From positions 3,348,001 to 3,412,000 of the forward strand of contig NZ_BTPM01000001.1 of NCBI RefSeq assembly GCF_036245475.1: 64,000 nt of DNA, in the 5' to 3' direction. Shown here piece after piece: positions 41,128 through 49,920 of the stretch. The notes under the pieces were generated by a model. The model worked only from the letters and a program-made list of their open reading frames with translations. It was not told the origin of the DNA and did no database searches. The position numbers and the translations under genes are program-made. The stretch comes from Vibrio sp. 10N. Its GTDB lineage: Bacteria; Pseudomonadota; Gammaproteobacteria; Enterobacterales; Vibrionaceae. Position 1 is the stretch's first letter; the number at the start of each line of letters is the position of its first letter.

Positions 41128-41410
41128 TTATCCACTTCAGTCTATATTTTCACCATCTGTGAGTAACTCTGTGGATTGCGTTGATAAAGTGGTTTTGGAT
41201 CTTTTGATCCACTATATCTGGGTATGATCTTGATCTAACTGTGGGTAAGGCAAAAGGTATCCCCAAGGCCAAAAGCCGCTAAAAGCGCCATTTGTCGCTG
41301 CTTTCTGACAGTTGGCAAATAATTTTGTCACAGACTTATCCACAAGGCATGGCAACAAAATCCAGATCAAGGATCGACACTCTGATTCGACTCAGATCAC
41401 CGTGTCGATC
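41128..41410. other. DnaA-box and GATC-rich spacer between glpE and rpoH
   Basis: The 41023-41460 spacer has no convincing gene. It contains a perfect DnaA box TTATCCACA (41336-41344), near-matches TTATCCACT (41128-41136) and TTACCCACA (reverse, 41240-41248), and weaker reverse matches TTACTCACA (41158-41166) and CAATCCACA (41170-41178). Eight GATC sites fall between 41198 and 41410, including the palindrome GGATCTTTTGATCC at 41197-41210. A glpEG promoter must also lie in the left part. Confidence 0.6.
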
Positions 41411-41463
41411 ACCAACCCAGATTGGCAACAACCCGCGCGCAGTGAGCGGACAGCAACAATAAA

Positions 41464-41494
41464 AAAGGCCGAAGTCTATGACTTCGGCCTTTCG
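41464..41494 (-). terminator. Terminator of rpoH
   Basis: Minus strand AAAGGCCGAAGTCATAGACTTCGGCCTTTTTT, a 12-bp stem with T-run, starting about 30 bases after the rpoH stop. Confidence 0.92.
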
Positions 41495-41523
41495 TATGAA
41501 TCCGTTTTTTCGCTTGTCTGCGA

Positions 41524-42381
41524 TTAGAACTCGCCAACCGCGGCTTTAAGCTTCTTCATTGCGTTCTTTTCTAGCTGACGAATACGCTCGGCTGAGACGC
41601 CGTAGTTATCGGCTAAGTCTTGCAACGTCGATTTATTGTCATCAAGCCAGCGAGAACGAACAATATGCTGACTACGCTCATCGAGTGTCGCCAGTGCGTG
41701 ACCTAAACGGTTATTAGTGTGCGCTTCCCAGTTTTGCGCTTCATAATCTTCTGCAAGATCAGAACTCTTATCTTCAAGGTATAGCGCTGGAGCCGTATAT
41801 GTGGTGCCCGCTTCATCGTCATCACTAGGCATTTCAAATGTGGCATCTTGCGCAGCCAAGCGTGATTCCATCTCACGAACTTCTGCAGGCTCGACACCAA
41901 GCTCTTTCGCTACCGTTTCCACTTCACCGTTGTTAAACCAGCCAAGACGCTTTTTCGACTTACGCAGGTTAAAGAACAATTTTCGTTGTGCTTTGGTGGT
42001 GGCAATTTTAACGATACGCCAGTTACGCAATACGTACTCGTGAATTTCCGCCTTGATCCAGTGAACAGCGAACGATACCAGTCTTACCCCTACTTCTGGG
42101 TTAAAACGTTTTACCGCTTTCATCAGACCAATGTTGCCCTCTTGGACCAGATCCGCCATAGGTAGGCCGTAACCTGAATAACCACGAGCAACGTGAACAA
42201 CGAAGCGAAGGTGTGACAAGATCAGCCCTTTCGCTGCATCAATCTCACCGTCGTAATGCAATCTTTCTGCTAGTTCACGCTCCTCATCAGCGGTCAGCAT
42301 TGGGTAGCTGTTCACTGAGCGGATATAGCCGTCTAGGCTATCTTGTGTGACTAAAGCCATTGGATACGCTTGGTTTGCCAT
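41524..42381 (-). CDS. rpoH: RNA polymerase sigma-32 (heat-shock sigma factor)
   Basis: 285 residues (E. coli 284). Region 2 ([41 protein letters not shown]) binds core and the -10, and region 4.2 ends [16 protein letters not shown]. The RpoH box [15 protein letters not shown], diagnostic of sigma-32, is intact. Heat-shock control in this family acts on translation and stability; RNA folding of the 5' region was not computed. It follows ftsYEX, the conserved order. Confidence 0.97.
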   Translation of the reverse strand: MANQAYPMALVTQDSLDGYIRSVNSYPMLTADEERELAERLHYDGEIDAAKGLILSHLRFVVHVARGYSGYGLPMADLVQEGNIGLMKAVKRFNPEVGVRLVSFAVHWIKAEIHEYVLRNWRIVKIATTKAQRKLFFNLRKSKKRLGWFNNGEVETVAKELGVEPAEVREMESRLAAQDATFEMPSDDDEAGTTYTAPALYLEDKSSDLAEDYEAQNWEAHTNNRLGHALATLDERSQHIVRSRWLDDNKSTLQDLADNYGVSAERIRQLEKNAMKKLKAAVGEF

Positions 42382-42644
42382 TCACGTCCTCATCTATCTC
42401 GAGTAGGGTTAACACCTTCTTAACCTGACAATACTGAACCTAATTGGCAGCAGATTCAAGAAGGGGTTAGTAATTATGCATAATCAATAGGTCTAAACAA
42501 GTGTATTTACCGATTAAATTTTACTCATTAATAGGTAAACCTTCAGTTAATGAGACACAAATCTCACTATGTCGTTGAATCCCAGTATGATTATGCTGGA
42601 ACCGCTGGTCATGCCTTGTTACCGATTATTTGGACCACCATCCG
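42382..42644 (-). promoter_or_regulatory. rpoH upstream region
   Basis: 263 bp between ftsX and rpoH, AT-rich, which in E. coli carries several rpoH promoters. One candidate on the minus strand is TTGAAT-17-CAGTAT near 42450-42422. An inverted repeat TTTACC...GGTAAA lies around 42508-42540. No sigma-E type element was convincing. The region should contain the rpoH promoters, but I cannot fix them. Confidence 0.4.
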
Positions 42645-43598
42645 CTAAACCGGTTCAATTTCTTTAAGATGGCGCTTAGCTGAAATTCTCGCCGCTCCAG
42701 TACCCAAGAATAGACCAAGCATCAAGATAAGAAGCGTCTCGTCCCAGCCAAGCCCCAACAAGCGGAAATCACTGTCGTACATCTTCGCCAATTCGGTCAC
42801 CGTACTGTTGATAATAACGGTAAGCAAAGCCGTCAGCAGCCAAGCCACTATCGCTCCAATCAGGCCAAACCACATTCCAGAATACAGATACGGCCTTAAG
42901 ATGTAGGCATCGGTCGCACCGATAAGCTTCATGGTTTGAATCGCCTCTTTATTGGCCAGCACATTAAAGCGCAATGTATTTCCAACAATCAGAAAGACAG
43001 ACACCAACATCAGCACCGACAGACTCACCACTAAGGTCGAGGCTAAATTCTTAATCGCATCAAATCGGCCTAGCCAGTCTTCATCACGACGCACATCGGT
43101 AATGTCACCTCGAGTGCGCAGTTTCGAGACCAACTCTCGGTCAGTCTCTACGCTTGCATCACTAGGAATGATCACTAATACGCCGGGCAACGCATAACCA
43201 TCAAGGAGGCTTAATGCTTGATCAAGGCCGGAATGTTCACTCAAATCAGCCAGACCTTGCTGCGGCGTGATGTACTCCACCTTGCTGACCGTATCCCAGC
43301 TTTCGATGTCATCTTTGAGCACTAGCACTCTGGCATCGGCGACACCGACATCAATGAACGCTGTAATTTGCGACTGACTGGCCACATTGGAGGTCACGGC
43401 GGCGACGTTCTTACCCAGCAAGTACAAACAAGCGGGCATGGTCAACGCCATGGAGATCACTGCCAGAGTTAAGATATTGCCAAGCGGGCGCTGCCACATT
43501 TCGATAAGCGAGTTTTTCGCCTGTCGCCAATGAACGGTAAAGAAGCCATCGGATTTCAGGCGCTGTTTCACTGGTTTCTGTTTGCGTTTAAACACCAT
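42645..43598 (-). CDS. ftsX: Cell division protein FtsX
   Basis: 317 residues, the membrane subunit of the FtsEX complex that activates septal peptidoglycan hydrolases through EnvC. A basic cytoplasmic N-terminus (1-40) is followed by a membrane helix (about 42-65), a periplasmic loop (about 70-190), and three more helices ending GLFLGTGAARISAKRHLKEIEPV. Its start overlaps the ftsE end by 11 bp. Confidence 0.95.
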   Translation of the reverse strand: MVFKRKQKPVKQRLKSDGFFTVHWRQAKNSLIEMWQRPLGNILTLAVISMALTMPACLYLLGKNVAAVTSNVASQSQITAFIDVGVADARVLVLKDDIESWDTVSKVEYITPQQGLADLSEHSGLDQALSLLDGYALPGVLVIIPSDASVETDRELVSKLRTRGDITDVRRDEDWLGRFDAIKNLASTLVVSLSVLMLVSVFLIVGNTLRFNVLANKEAIQTMKLIGATDAYILRPYLYSGMWFGLIGAIVAWLLTALLTVIINSTVTELAKMYDSDFRLLGLGWDETLLILMLGLFLGTGAARISAKRHLKEIEPV

Positions 43599-44259
43599 CG
43601 CTCACCTCACTCAAAAAGCCTTGGTTAAGCTCGAGGTAACGATACTGAGGTCGTGAGCGCACCAAATTAATGTCGTGCGTAGCCAGCAAGATAGACACAC
43701 CAGCTCGGTTAAACTCTTCAAACAGCTTAAGCACTTTATTCGACAGCTCTGGGTCAAGGTTACCCGTTGGCTCATCGGCAAGCAGCATAGTTGGACGGTT
43801 CACCACAGCACGAGCAATGCCAACTCGTTGCTGTTCACCACCCGAGAGCTGGCTCGGCAAACACTTCATCTTGTCTAACAGTCCGGTTTTATCCAGCGCC
43901 GCAGACACCCGGCGTTTGATTTCATTTTCTGAAATAGACTCAATACGCATGGGCAGTGCCACGTTATCAAACACGGTGCGATCCATCAGCAATCGGTGAT
44001 CTTGGAACACGATACCTATGTTACGGCGCAGGAAAGGAATGTCCTTGGCTGGCAGTCGACTAATGTCGTAGTCGTTAAACAGAATACGACCATCGGTTGG
44101 TCGCTCAATGGCGCAGATAAGTTTTAGTAAGGTACTTTTACCGGCCCCTGAGTGGCCGCCCAAAAACGCCATTTCACCGCGTTTGAGGTGGAAGTCGACT
44201 TTTTGCAGTGCTTGTCGTCCTCCACGATAGGCTTTACTCACTTGTTCAAATTTGATCAC
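43588..44259 (-). CDS. ftsE: Cell division ATP-binding protein FtsE
   Basis: 223-residue ABC-type ATPase. Walker [10 protein letters not shown], signature [14 protein letters not shown], Walker [13 protein letters not shown] and the H-loop ATHD are intact. With FtsX it couples ATP hydrolysis to septal cell-wall opening. It lies between ftsY and ftsX. Confidence 0.97.
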   Translation of the reverse strand: MIKFEQVSKAYRGGRQALQKVDFHLKRGEMAFLGGHSGAGKSTLLKLICAIERPTDGRILFNDYDISRLPAKDIPFLRRNIGIVFQDHRLLMDRTVFDNVALPMRIESISENEIKRRVSAALDKTGLLDKMKCLPSQLSGGEQQRVGIARAVVNRPTMLLADEPTGNLDPELSNKVLKLFEEFNRAGVSILLATHDINLVRSRPQYRYLELNQGFLSEVSDGV

Positions 44260-44321
44260 CGAATCATTCCTCTGATCTGGACATCCTAGGTCAGAAAAGG
44301 GATGCCATGCATCCCCTTCAA

Positions 44322-45581
44322 TTACTCTTCTCGACTAAACAGTGCGTCGATAAAATCTTGCGTCTCGAACGGCCTTAAGTCATCAATCCCTTCACCAACA
44401 CCAATATAGCGGATAGGAATTTGGAACTGATCAGCCAAGGCGAAAATCACCCCGCCTTTAGCGGTACCATCGAGTTTGGTGAGCGTAATACCGGTGAGCG
44501 GTGCGACATCACTAAAGAGTTTCGCTTGGCTAATGGCATTTTGGCCAGTGCCCGCATCCAGTGTCAGCATGATTTCATGCGGTGCAGAGTCATCAATCTT
44601 CTTCATCACACGCACGATTTTACGCAGCTCTTCCATCAGGTTAGCTTTGTTTTGCAAGCGGCCTGCGGTATCCGCAATCACCACATCCACTCCACGCGCT
44701 TTCGCCGCTTCAATGGCATCGTAGATAACAGACGCACTATCCGCGCCAGTATGCTGAGCAATCACCGGAACGTCGTTACGCTCGCCCCAAACCTGAAGCT
44801 GTTCTACCGCTGCCGCGCGGAACGTATCGCCCGCCGCTAACATGACTTTCTTGCCTTCAGCCTGGAATTGCTTCGCCAGCTTACCAATGGTGGTGGTCTT
44901 ACCCACACCGTTAACACCGACCATAAGGATCACGAATGGTGTTTTGCTCGTGTCCACTTCCAGCGGTTTTTCAACTTGCACCAAGATCTCGGCCATCTCT
45001 TCTTTAAGAAGACCGTATAACGCTTCACCATCTTTTAAATCGGCACGAGACGCTTTTTCTGTAAGGTTATCAATAATTTTTACCGTGGTGTTCATGCCCA
45101 CGTCAGCAATTAATAGTTGCTCTTCGAGCTCTTCAAACAGCTCATCGTCAATTTCTTTGCCTTTAAACAAGCCAAAGAAACCGGCACCGATGTTCGCTTT
45201 GGTGCGGCTTAAGCTGCGTTTTAAGCGCGCAAAGAACCTTTCGGTCGGCTTCTCTTGCTCTTGAGCTCGAGCGGCTACCGGAGCTTCTGCTTCTGCTTCT
45301 GCTTCTGCTTCTGCTTCTGCTTTTTCAGTATCTTGCGTTTCATCCTCAGCTACCACCTCTTGGTCCGCTGATTCTAGAGCCGTTGGCTCTTCTTGCTGCT
45401 GGGGCGTCTCTTCAACACTGGCTTCAACCTTGTCAGTTTGTGGTTGCTGCTCATCACCTGATTCCGCTGATGGCTGCTCTGATTCGGTCTGTGCAGACGT
45501 GTCTTGCTGTTTTTGCTCTGTTTGCTCTTCGTCGCCAAAACCAAGCCAAGAGAGGAGTCCGCGCTTTTTCTTTTCTGTCAT
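44322..45581 (-). CDS. ftsY: Signal recognition particle receptor FtsY
   Basis: 419-residue GTPase that docks SRP-ribosome complexes at SecYEG. The N-terminal A domain (about 10-120) is acidic and low-complexity, including an EA repeat AEAEAEAEAEAEA encoded by a hexanucleotide repeat. The NG domain follows: G1 GVNGVGKTTTIGKLA, DTAGRLQNKANLM, TKLDGTAKGG and the C-terminal GVGEGIDDLRPF. It is the first gene of ftsYEX. Confidence 0.97.
   Translation of the reverse strand: MTEKKKRGLLSWLGFGDEEQTEQKQQDTSAQTESEQPSAESGDEQQPQTDKVEASVEETPQQQEEPTALESADQEVVAEDETQDTEKAEAEAEAEAEAEAPVAARAQEQEKPTERFFARLKRSLSRTKANIGAGFFGLFKGKEIDDELFEELEEQLLIADVGMNTTVKIIDNLTEKASRADLKDGEALYGLLKEEMAEILVQVEKPLEVDTSKTPFVILMVGVNGVGKTTTIGKLAKQFQAEGKKVMLAAGDTFRAAAVEQLQVWGERNDVPVIAQHTGADSASVIYDAIEAAKARGVDVVIADTAGRLQNKANLMEELRKIVRVMKKIDDSAPHEIMLTLDAGTGQNAISQAKLFSDVAPLTGITLTKLDGTAKGGVIFALADQFQIPIRYIGVGEGIDDLRPFETQDFIDALFSREE
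45283..45318. repeat. Hexanucleotide repeat (GCTTCT x6) inside ftsY
   Basis: Six perfect tandem GCTTCT units (plus strand) encode Glu-Ala repeats in the disordered acidic domain of FtsY. Gain or loss of units keeps the reading frame. Confidence 0.95.
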
Positions 45582-45784
45582 CTGAAACTATCCTGAATAC
45601 TGTCTTTTCAAATGTCTTAAATTCGTCGTTGCCAAGACGCTACTGTTTCACGTCTGGCGCTGCAAAAATAATTGTGACAAAGCAGTGAAAACTTTTCTCA
45701 GAGATTGGTACACTTCGTCACTTATCAATTTAAGCTCTTTAATGAGCCCGTTATAGTATCACTTTATTGGCGGTCAAAAAATCT

Positions 45785-46387
45785 ATGGTTAGACGTCGCA
45801 AGCAAACTCCATCACAAAAACCATCGAGCCAGATGGGCAGTGTTCGCATCATCAGCGGACTTTGGCGCGGTCGTAAGCTCCCTGTGCACGATGCAGAAGG
45901 GCTCAGACCCACCACCGATCGCGTCAAAGAGACGGTATTTAACTGGCTCGCTCAAGATGTCCCCCATGCCAAAGTGTTAGATCTGTTCGCAGGCTCTGGC
46001 GGTCTGGGGTTTGAAGCCGCGTCGAGACAAGCCGAACAGGTCACTATGATCGAGCTTAATGACAAAGCCTACAAGCAAATTGTCAGTAATATCGCACTGG
46101 TCAAAGCAGACAACATCCAAGCCCATCATGGTGATGCACTGAGCTTCTTATCTCAAGCTGGGCAACCACAGGATTTGGTGTTTATCGATCCCCCTTTTCG
46201 CAAAGGGCTGCTACCGGATGTCATCGAGCGTCTAGAGAGCAATGGCTGGCTCGCTAACAATGCGTTAATCTATATTGAAACGGAAAAAGAACTGCAGCTT
46301 GACGCTATCCCAGAGCACTGGGATCTCCTAAAAGAAAAGACAGCGGGTCAGGTTAGCTACCGATTATTTGAGAGGGAATCACAATGA
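45785..46387 (+). CDS. rsmD: 16S rRNA (guanine(966)-N2)-methyltransferase
   Basis: 200 residues from ATG 45785 (E. coli 198); an earlier TTG at 45767 is unlikely. SAM motif I is VLDLFAGSGGLGFEAASR and the catalytic motif is FIDPPF, with the basic SVRIISGLWRGRKLPV start typical of RsmD. It is divergent from ftsY, the usual place, and overlaps the next gene by 4 bp. Confidence 0.95.
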   Translation: MVRRRKQTPSQKPSSQMGSVRIISGLWRGRKLPVHDAEGLRPTTDRVKETVFNWLAQDVPHAKVLDLFAGSGGLGFEAASRQAEQVTMIELNDKAYKQIVSNIALVKADNIQAHHGDALSFLSQAGQPQDLVFIDPPFRKGLLPDVIERLESNGWLANNALIYIETEKELQLDAIPEHWDLLKEKTAGQVSYRLFERESQ

Positions 46388-46692
46388 AAGCGCTATTAAT
46401 GCTGGCAAAAATCGCCTTTGGGTTTGTTTGGTTTGTGTTGATTTTGAACATCTTCCACCCGTTCCCAGGCAAAGGCGCTATCGCGCTGTACATCATGACC
46501 GCATTCCTATTTATGATGCACGGTATTCAGATGGCAATTTTCATTGGTGCTTTTGGCGATAAGCTCAAGCTCGGCACTTGGGAAAAGTACTCCATACTGG
46601 CGTTTGGTATCTTCGCCCTACTGGATATCCGCCAAAAGTACATGATGGGAACGGCGCCTGAGCAGGATGACGAAAGCCAGGAGCAAAAATAG
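46384..46692 (+). CDS. yhhL: DUF1145 family membrane protein YhhL
   Basis: 102 residues with three hydrophobic segments (about 5-23, 31-53 and 70-82) and an acidic tail. KIAFGFVWFVLILNIFHPFPGKG is the DUF1145 pattern. ATGA overlap with rsmD shows coupling, as in E. coli rsmD-yhhL. Function unknown. Confidence 0.87.
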   Translation: MKALLMLAKIAFGFVWFVLILNIFHPFPGKGAIALYIMTAFLFMMHGIQMAIFIGAFGDKLKLGTWEKYSILAFGIFALLDIRQKYMMGTAPEQDDESQEQK

Positions 46693-46712
46693 CCCCTTCT
46701 CCAACAAGCTAT

Positions 46713-46742
46713 AAAAAAGAGCCGCGAATGCGGCTCTTTTTT
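46713..46742. terminator. Bidirectional terminator between yhhL and yhgN
   Basis: AAAAAAGAGCCGCGAATGCGGCTCTTTTTT, symmetrical stem with A6/T6 flanks between two convergent genes. Confidence 0.92.
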
Positions 46743-46760
46743 GTTATTTTCGTGTCACGA

Positions 46761-47345
46761 TTAACCCATGTAGCTTTTCACGCCGTTTAGGAACATTTGG
46801 GTGGAAATCATCACCAGCAATAAGCCCATCAAACGTTCGACCGCTTTCAGGCCTCTTTCTCCCAGCAATTTATGGAAGAAGTTGTAGAACATTAAAATAA
46901 AGAAGGTCGCGCCCCAAGCAATCAACACTGCCGCAGAAAGCTCCACTAAGCTATCTGGATTTTGCGTAGACAGAAGTAGTACGGACGCAATCACAGAAGG
47001 CCCAGCTATCATTGGGATCGCCATCGGCACAATGAATGGCTCTTCACCTGCCGCTAGCCCCGTCACACTGCCCGCTTGTGGAAAAATCATCCTGATCGCA
47101 ATGATAAATAAGATGATACCGCCAGAAATACTCAGAGTTTCCGGCTCAACATGTAAGAAGCTAAGTATGCTTTTGCCTGCAAAAAGGAACAGCAGCAAAA
47201 TGAGCAAAGCAAAACACAGCTCGCGTACCAGTATCTTGCGACGACGCTCTGGATCGATATGTTTCAGTATCGAAAGTATGATGGGAAGGTTGCCGAGCGG
47301 ATCCATGATAAGGAATAGCATGGTCGCCGCTGAAAGAATATCCAT
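46761..47345 (-). CDS. yhgN: MarC family membrane protein YhgN
   Basis: 194 residues, six predicted membrane helices, MarC/YhgN family: LIMDPLGNLPIILSILK at the start, GGIILFIIAIRMIFP and PMAIPMIAGPSVIASVLLL repeats, LMGLLLVMISTQMFLNGVK at the end. The proteins are transporter-like but no substrate is established. Confidence 0.9.
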   Translation of the reverse strand: MDILSAATMLFLIMDPLGNLPIILSILKHIDPERRRKILVRELCFALLILLLFLFAGKSILSFLHVEPETLSISGGIILFIIAIRMIFPQAGSVTGLAAGEEPFIVPMAIPMIAGPSVIASVLLLSTQNPDSLVELSAAVLIAWGATFFILMFYNFFHKLLGERGLKAVERLMGLLLVMISTQMFLNGVKSYMG

Positions 47346-47352
47346 GAATTAC

Positions 47353-47390
47353 AGCCTGCTAACGAAAATTTTCAGGGAGTATAGCAGGCT
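47353..47390. repeat. Inverted repeat AGCCTGCT...AGCAGGCT in the yecH-yhgN spacer
   Basis: Eight-base perfect arms with a 22-base loop lie between yecH and the yhgN start. No T-run, so it may be an mRNA hairpin or operator instead of a terminator. Confidence 0.45.
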
Positions 47391-47399
47391 ATTTATCGT

Positions 47400-47639
47400 T
47401 TAGTGAGAACAGACGCGCTCGATATTTAAGCTCCACAGCCCATCATTCTCAATTACTTTCTGTTTATCGATAAAGAAAGCCAATAGAGAATCAAGATCAA
47501 AGCCATCGCGGCTACAAGTACGGAACGTAGCATTGGCGCCAAACTGTTCAACAACGGTTTGCTCAAGTTGCGCACGGCTCATCGGCTGCTCACGCAGTAG
47601 ATTAAGTACCTTGTGAGCATGGATATCAGATGCGGTCAT
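47400..47639 (-). CDS. YecH family protein (DUF2492)
   Basis: 79 residues matching E. coli YecH: SDIHAHKVLNLLREQ at the start, then FGANATFRTCSRDGFDLDSLLAFFIDKQKVI and a C-terminal VCSH. His, Cys and the terminal Cys-x-His suggest metal binding, as annotated for the family. Function unknown. Confidence 0.85.
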   Translation of the reverse strand: MTASDIHAHKVLNLLREQPMSRAQLEQTVVEQFGANATFRTCSRDGFDLDSLLAFFIDKQKVIENDGLWSLNIERVCSH

Positions 47640-47727
47640 GGTGGATTACCTCACTTATTGTTCAGAGACGCATGGTAATCAATATTCATCGCTACCGAGA
47701 TGATCTATCGCAAATGAACCTACGACA

Positions 47728-48366
47728 TTAATGCGTCGCGATGGGTAATGACGAAGCCACCAACATACTTTGTGCCAAGTAATAACTGCCAGATACGGCA
47801 TAGCGCGCGCGTCGAGATTGAAAATGGTACTGTTCGAGTGCCAACAGCAGTGCAGATAACATCAAGACCAAGGCTCCGACAAACCCTAATGTCGACGCGT
47901 ACGTGCCCGAGATCAGCCAAGCTTCTCCAGCCGCACACAGTAAGTGCACCAAAGAGAGCCCCATAAGTGCCACTGGCATTAAAAACGAGTCCAAACGAGG
48001 TAAAAGCAGCAAAAACGTAACAATGGCGACACAGAACAGCAGTGCGGGCAACCACAACACAAACTGACTATTCACAAGCCCCCACATGGCCCAACTATAA
48101 ATAAGCTGTGCGCAAATAAAACCGATAAAACTTAGTTTCGTGTGTTGTCGCCACTGTGCGATGGCATCGCTAACAGCGAACACACCCAGTCCGAGCAACA
48201 TCCAACGTTGATAGGGTAGCAAGACGTCAGTAGCCAAAATGATAGCGGCCAACAGTGCATGCGTCAGCAAACTGAACAGCACCATTCTGACTTTATCCCC
48301 TTTTTCATCCGCAAAAATATACAGCAAGCCCGAAAGCGCGACTGCCAACCAACTCCACATACACAT
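47728..48366 (-). CDS. yhhN: Lysoplasmalogenase family protein YhhN
   Basis: 212 residues, about eight membrane helices, TMEM86/YhhN family. ADEKGDKVRMVLFSLLTHALLAA and GLGVFAVSDAIAQWRQ carry the conserved Lys/Ser-Asp positions. Animal TMEM86B relatives cleave the vinyl ether bond of lysoplasmalogens; the bacterial substrate is unclear. Two starts (48366, 48360) are equally possible. Confidence 0.85.
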   Translation of the reverse strand: MCMWSWLAVALSGLLYIFADEKGDKVRMVLFSLLTHALLAAIILATDVLLPYQRWMLLGLGVFAVSDAIAQWRQHTKLSFIGFICAQLIYSWAMWGLVNSQFVLWLPALLFCVAIVTFLLLLPRLDSFLMPVALMGLSLVHLLCAAGEAWLISGTYASTLGFVGALVLMLSALLLALEQYHFQSRRARYAVSGSYYLAQSMLVASSLPIATH

Positions 48367-49033
48367 ACCCAGTTCTTATTATCGCTCCCAGTGTATGAAG
48401 CTCACTTATCCTGTCTAGTGGTAAGGGGTAAAAGTTGGACTTGTCTTAAACTAAACCATTCTCGTTTTGACATTGGAAAATTTCGCACCTTTGTCTCCCC
48501 ACAGCTAACAAATGCATCAACTTAGAAAGCAAACGTTTTCCTTGGGCGTGAGTGACAGAACTGTCATTTTTTATGGTCTGCTGACCTTCAGCAACACAGC
48601 AACCACATCAGTACTCAATAGCAACATTATAAGACCTTGTTTATTATAAATAAAATCAACTATCAATCTGGACAAAAATCACATTAACTTTCTAGCAACC
48701 TAACAAAAACAGGTCTTTTCTATCACTACTTAAGAAAACCGCGCGCAAATTCTCACCCAGTAGCACAAGACCCCCACACAATCCTGACCCCAACCAACCC
48801 ATAAACAACCCAGAGAGCACGTAAGACACCAAAGCCCCAAAAGTACACCTAACTTTATTGAGCAACATGTAAACACAATTAAATCCAATAAAAACAGAAT
48901 CTTAATAAGGATCTGGCTCACAAAATGCTATGCGGACAAAATTGACACAAAATAAATACACTGTTTCTTTATGGTATTAAGATCAAAACAACGTAAGAAA
49001 ACGTCATAAAACGGAAAGAATTCAATAATATTA
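48367..49033. other. AT-rich intergenic region without recognised genes
   Basis: About 670 bp between yhhN and the small gene at 49101. A minus-strand reading frame at 48730-48921 has no ribosome-binding site or recognisable family. TGACAGAACTGTCA followed by T6 at 48553-48572 is a short terminator-like palindrome that could end an unannotated plus-strand RNA. A small RNA is possible but not shown. Confidence 0.5.
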
Positions 49034-49063
49034 TTGTGTAAAAGCCAAAAATGATGCTATTCT
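49034..49063 (+). promoter_or_regulatory. Candidate promoter of the 26-codon gene
   Basis: TTGTGT (49034-49039), 18-base spacer, TATTCT (49058-49063), 38 bases before the ATG. The match is partial. Confidence 0.4.
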
Positions 49064-49100
49064 TATTTTCAACGACAGAATTATTGAAAGGAGCAGTGTT

Positions 49101-49181
49101 ATGATTTCATCTTCTCAGAAGCAAGGTCTAGTGATGATAGCCGTAGTAGTAGGGCTAATGACACTGCCGATACTTTACTAG
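49101..49181 (+). CDS. 26-residue single-helix membrane protein
   Basis: ATG at 49101 to TAG at 49179-49181. The product starts MISSSQKQGLVMIAVVVGLM and ends TLPILY: a short polar N-terminus with one Lys, then about 17 hydrophobic residues, a single membrane helix. AAGGAG at 49088-49093 lies 7 bases before the ATG, a near-ideal ribosome-binding site, and a strong terminator follows 28 bases after the stop. Promoter, RBS, ORF and terminator form a compact monocistronic unit. Size and layout recall the E. coli small proteins of the YnhF/CydH type, but I do not claim homology. Confidence 0.72.
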   Translation: MISSSQKQGLVMIAVVVGLMTLPILY

Positions 49182-49208
49182 TACTGACTAGGTCAAAACT
49201 AGAAGATC

Positions 49209-49239
49209 AAAAAAAGGGACGCATTCAGCGTCCCTTTTT
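49209..49239. terminator. Terminator after the 26-codon gene
   Basis: AAAAAAGGGACGCATTCAGCGTCCCTTTTT, a 9-bp stem with A and T runs, also able to stop the convergent DUF4145 gene. Confidence 0.9.
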
Positions 49240-49290
49240 CGTTGGTATTTGATTTATCCGGCGATCAAAGCCACATACGCTCTCATTACG

Positions 49291-49662
49291 CTACTTCGAC
49301 AGGATATGAAGCACTTTTTCCCAGTGTACATAGTAAAATCCCATCGCTAGTAAGGTAATCAATGCCATCAACCACATCGCTGTGCGCCAGATGAACCGGC
49401 TACTTCGCGGCGTCAATTCCTGCTCACATTCATCACAAGCACGCAAAAACCCAGACTTGTCGTCTAATTCAAAATCTTCCTCATGAACGATTTTATTGCG
49501 AATGGTGGCAATGTACCTTAGCTTGCTAATCACATCATGAGGCAAACGCTCCTCACAACTGGTGACTAACTGATGTAACCCTTTGCCATCAGCTCGATAT
49601 TGCTGTCGGAGCAATTTTTCCAAACGCCTTGTGCGTATAACTACGCTTTCAATATCAGACAT
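49291..49662 (-). CDS. DUF4145-type protein with C-terminal membrane anchor
   Basis: 123 residues from ATG 49662 (GGGAGG 7 bases upstream; the ATG at 49668 is too close to it). The N-terminal 85 residues resemble DUF4145: TRRLEKLLRQQYRADGKGLHQLV, LPHDVISKLRYIATIRNKIVHEEDFELDD. This HEPN-like helical fold often accompanies other domains; the RNKIVHE piece resembles the Rx4-6H motif of HEPN RNases. One membrane helix at about 98-117 follows. Function unknown. Confidence 0.65.
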   Translation of the reverse strand: MSDIESVVIRTRRLEKLLRQQYRADGKGLHQLVTSCEERLPHDVISKLRYIATIRNKIVHEEDFELDDKSGFLRACDECEQELTPRSSRFIWRTAMWLMALITLLAMGFYYVHWEKVLHILSK

Positions 49663-49920
49663 ATCCATCCCTCCCAACACCAGCGAATTGTGAAAAAGCC
49701 GTGCTGGCTCATGTCTTTACTTTCGGTTCACTCCATTGTTAACCATCTGTATTAAGAATTCGACAATTGTTAGGTAAATTCAAGTAAAGATTTAACCCTA
49801 ATTCCAGCGCCTTTTGTGTGATATGAGCCTAAAAATCTCGGCAAAACCAACGATGACAGCTTATTTTCTGTGGTTTTTGTGCGATCTTAAATCCAGCGCA
49901 TTGGAATGAACGGGGTTTGT

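Noticed and set aside
41128..41410. Chromosomal replication origin oriC
   Set aside because: Neighbours are glpE and rpoH instead of mnmG/mioC, there is no AT-rich 13-mer series, and only one box is perfect.
48730..48921. 63-residue minus-strand protein
   Set aside because: No ribosome-binding site, Cys/Trp-rich low-complexity product, no recognisable family.
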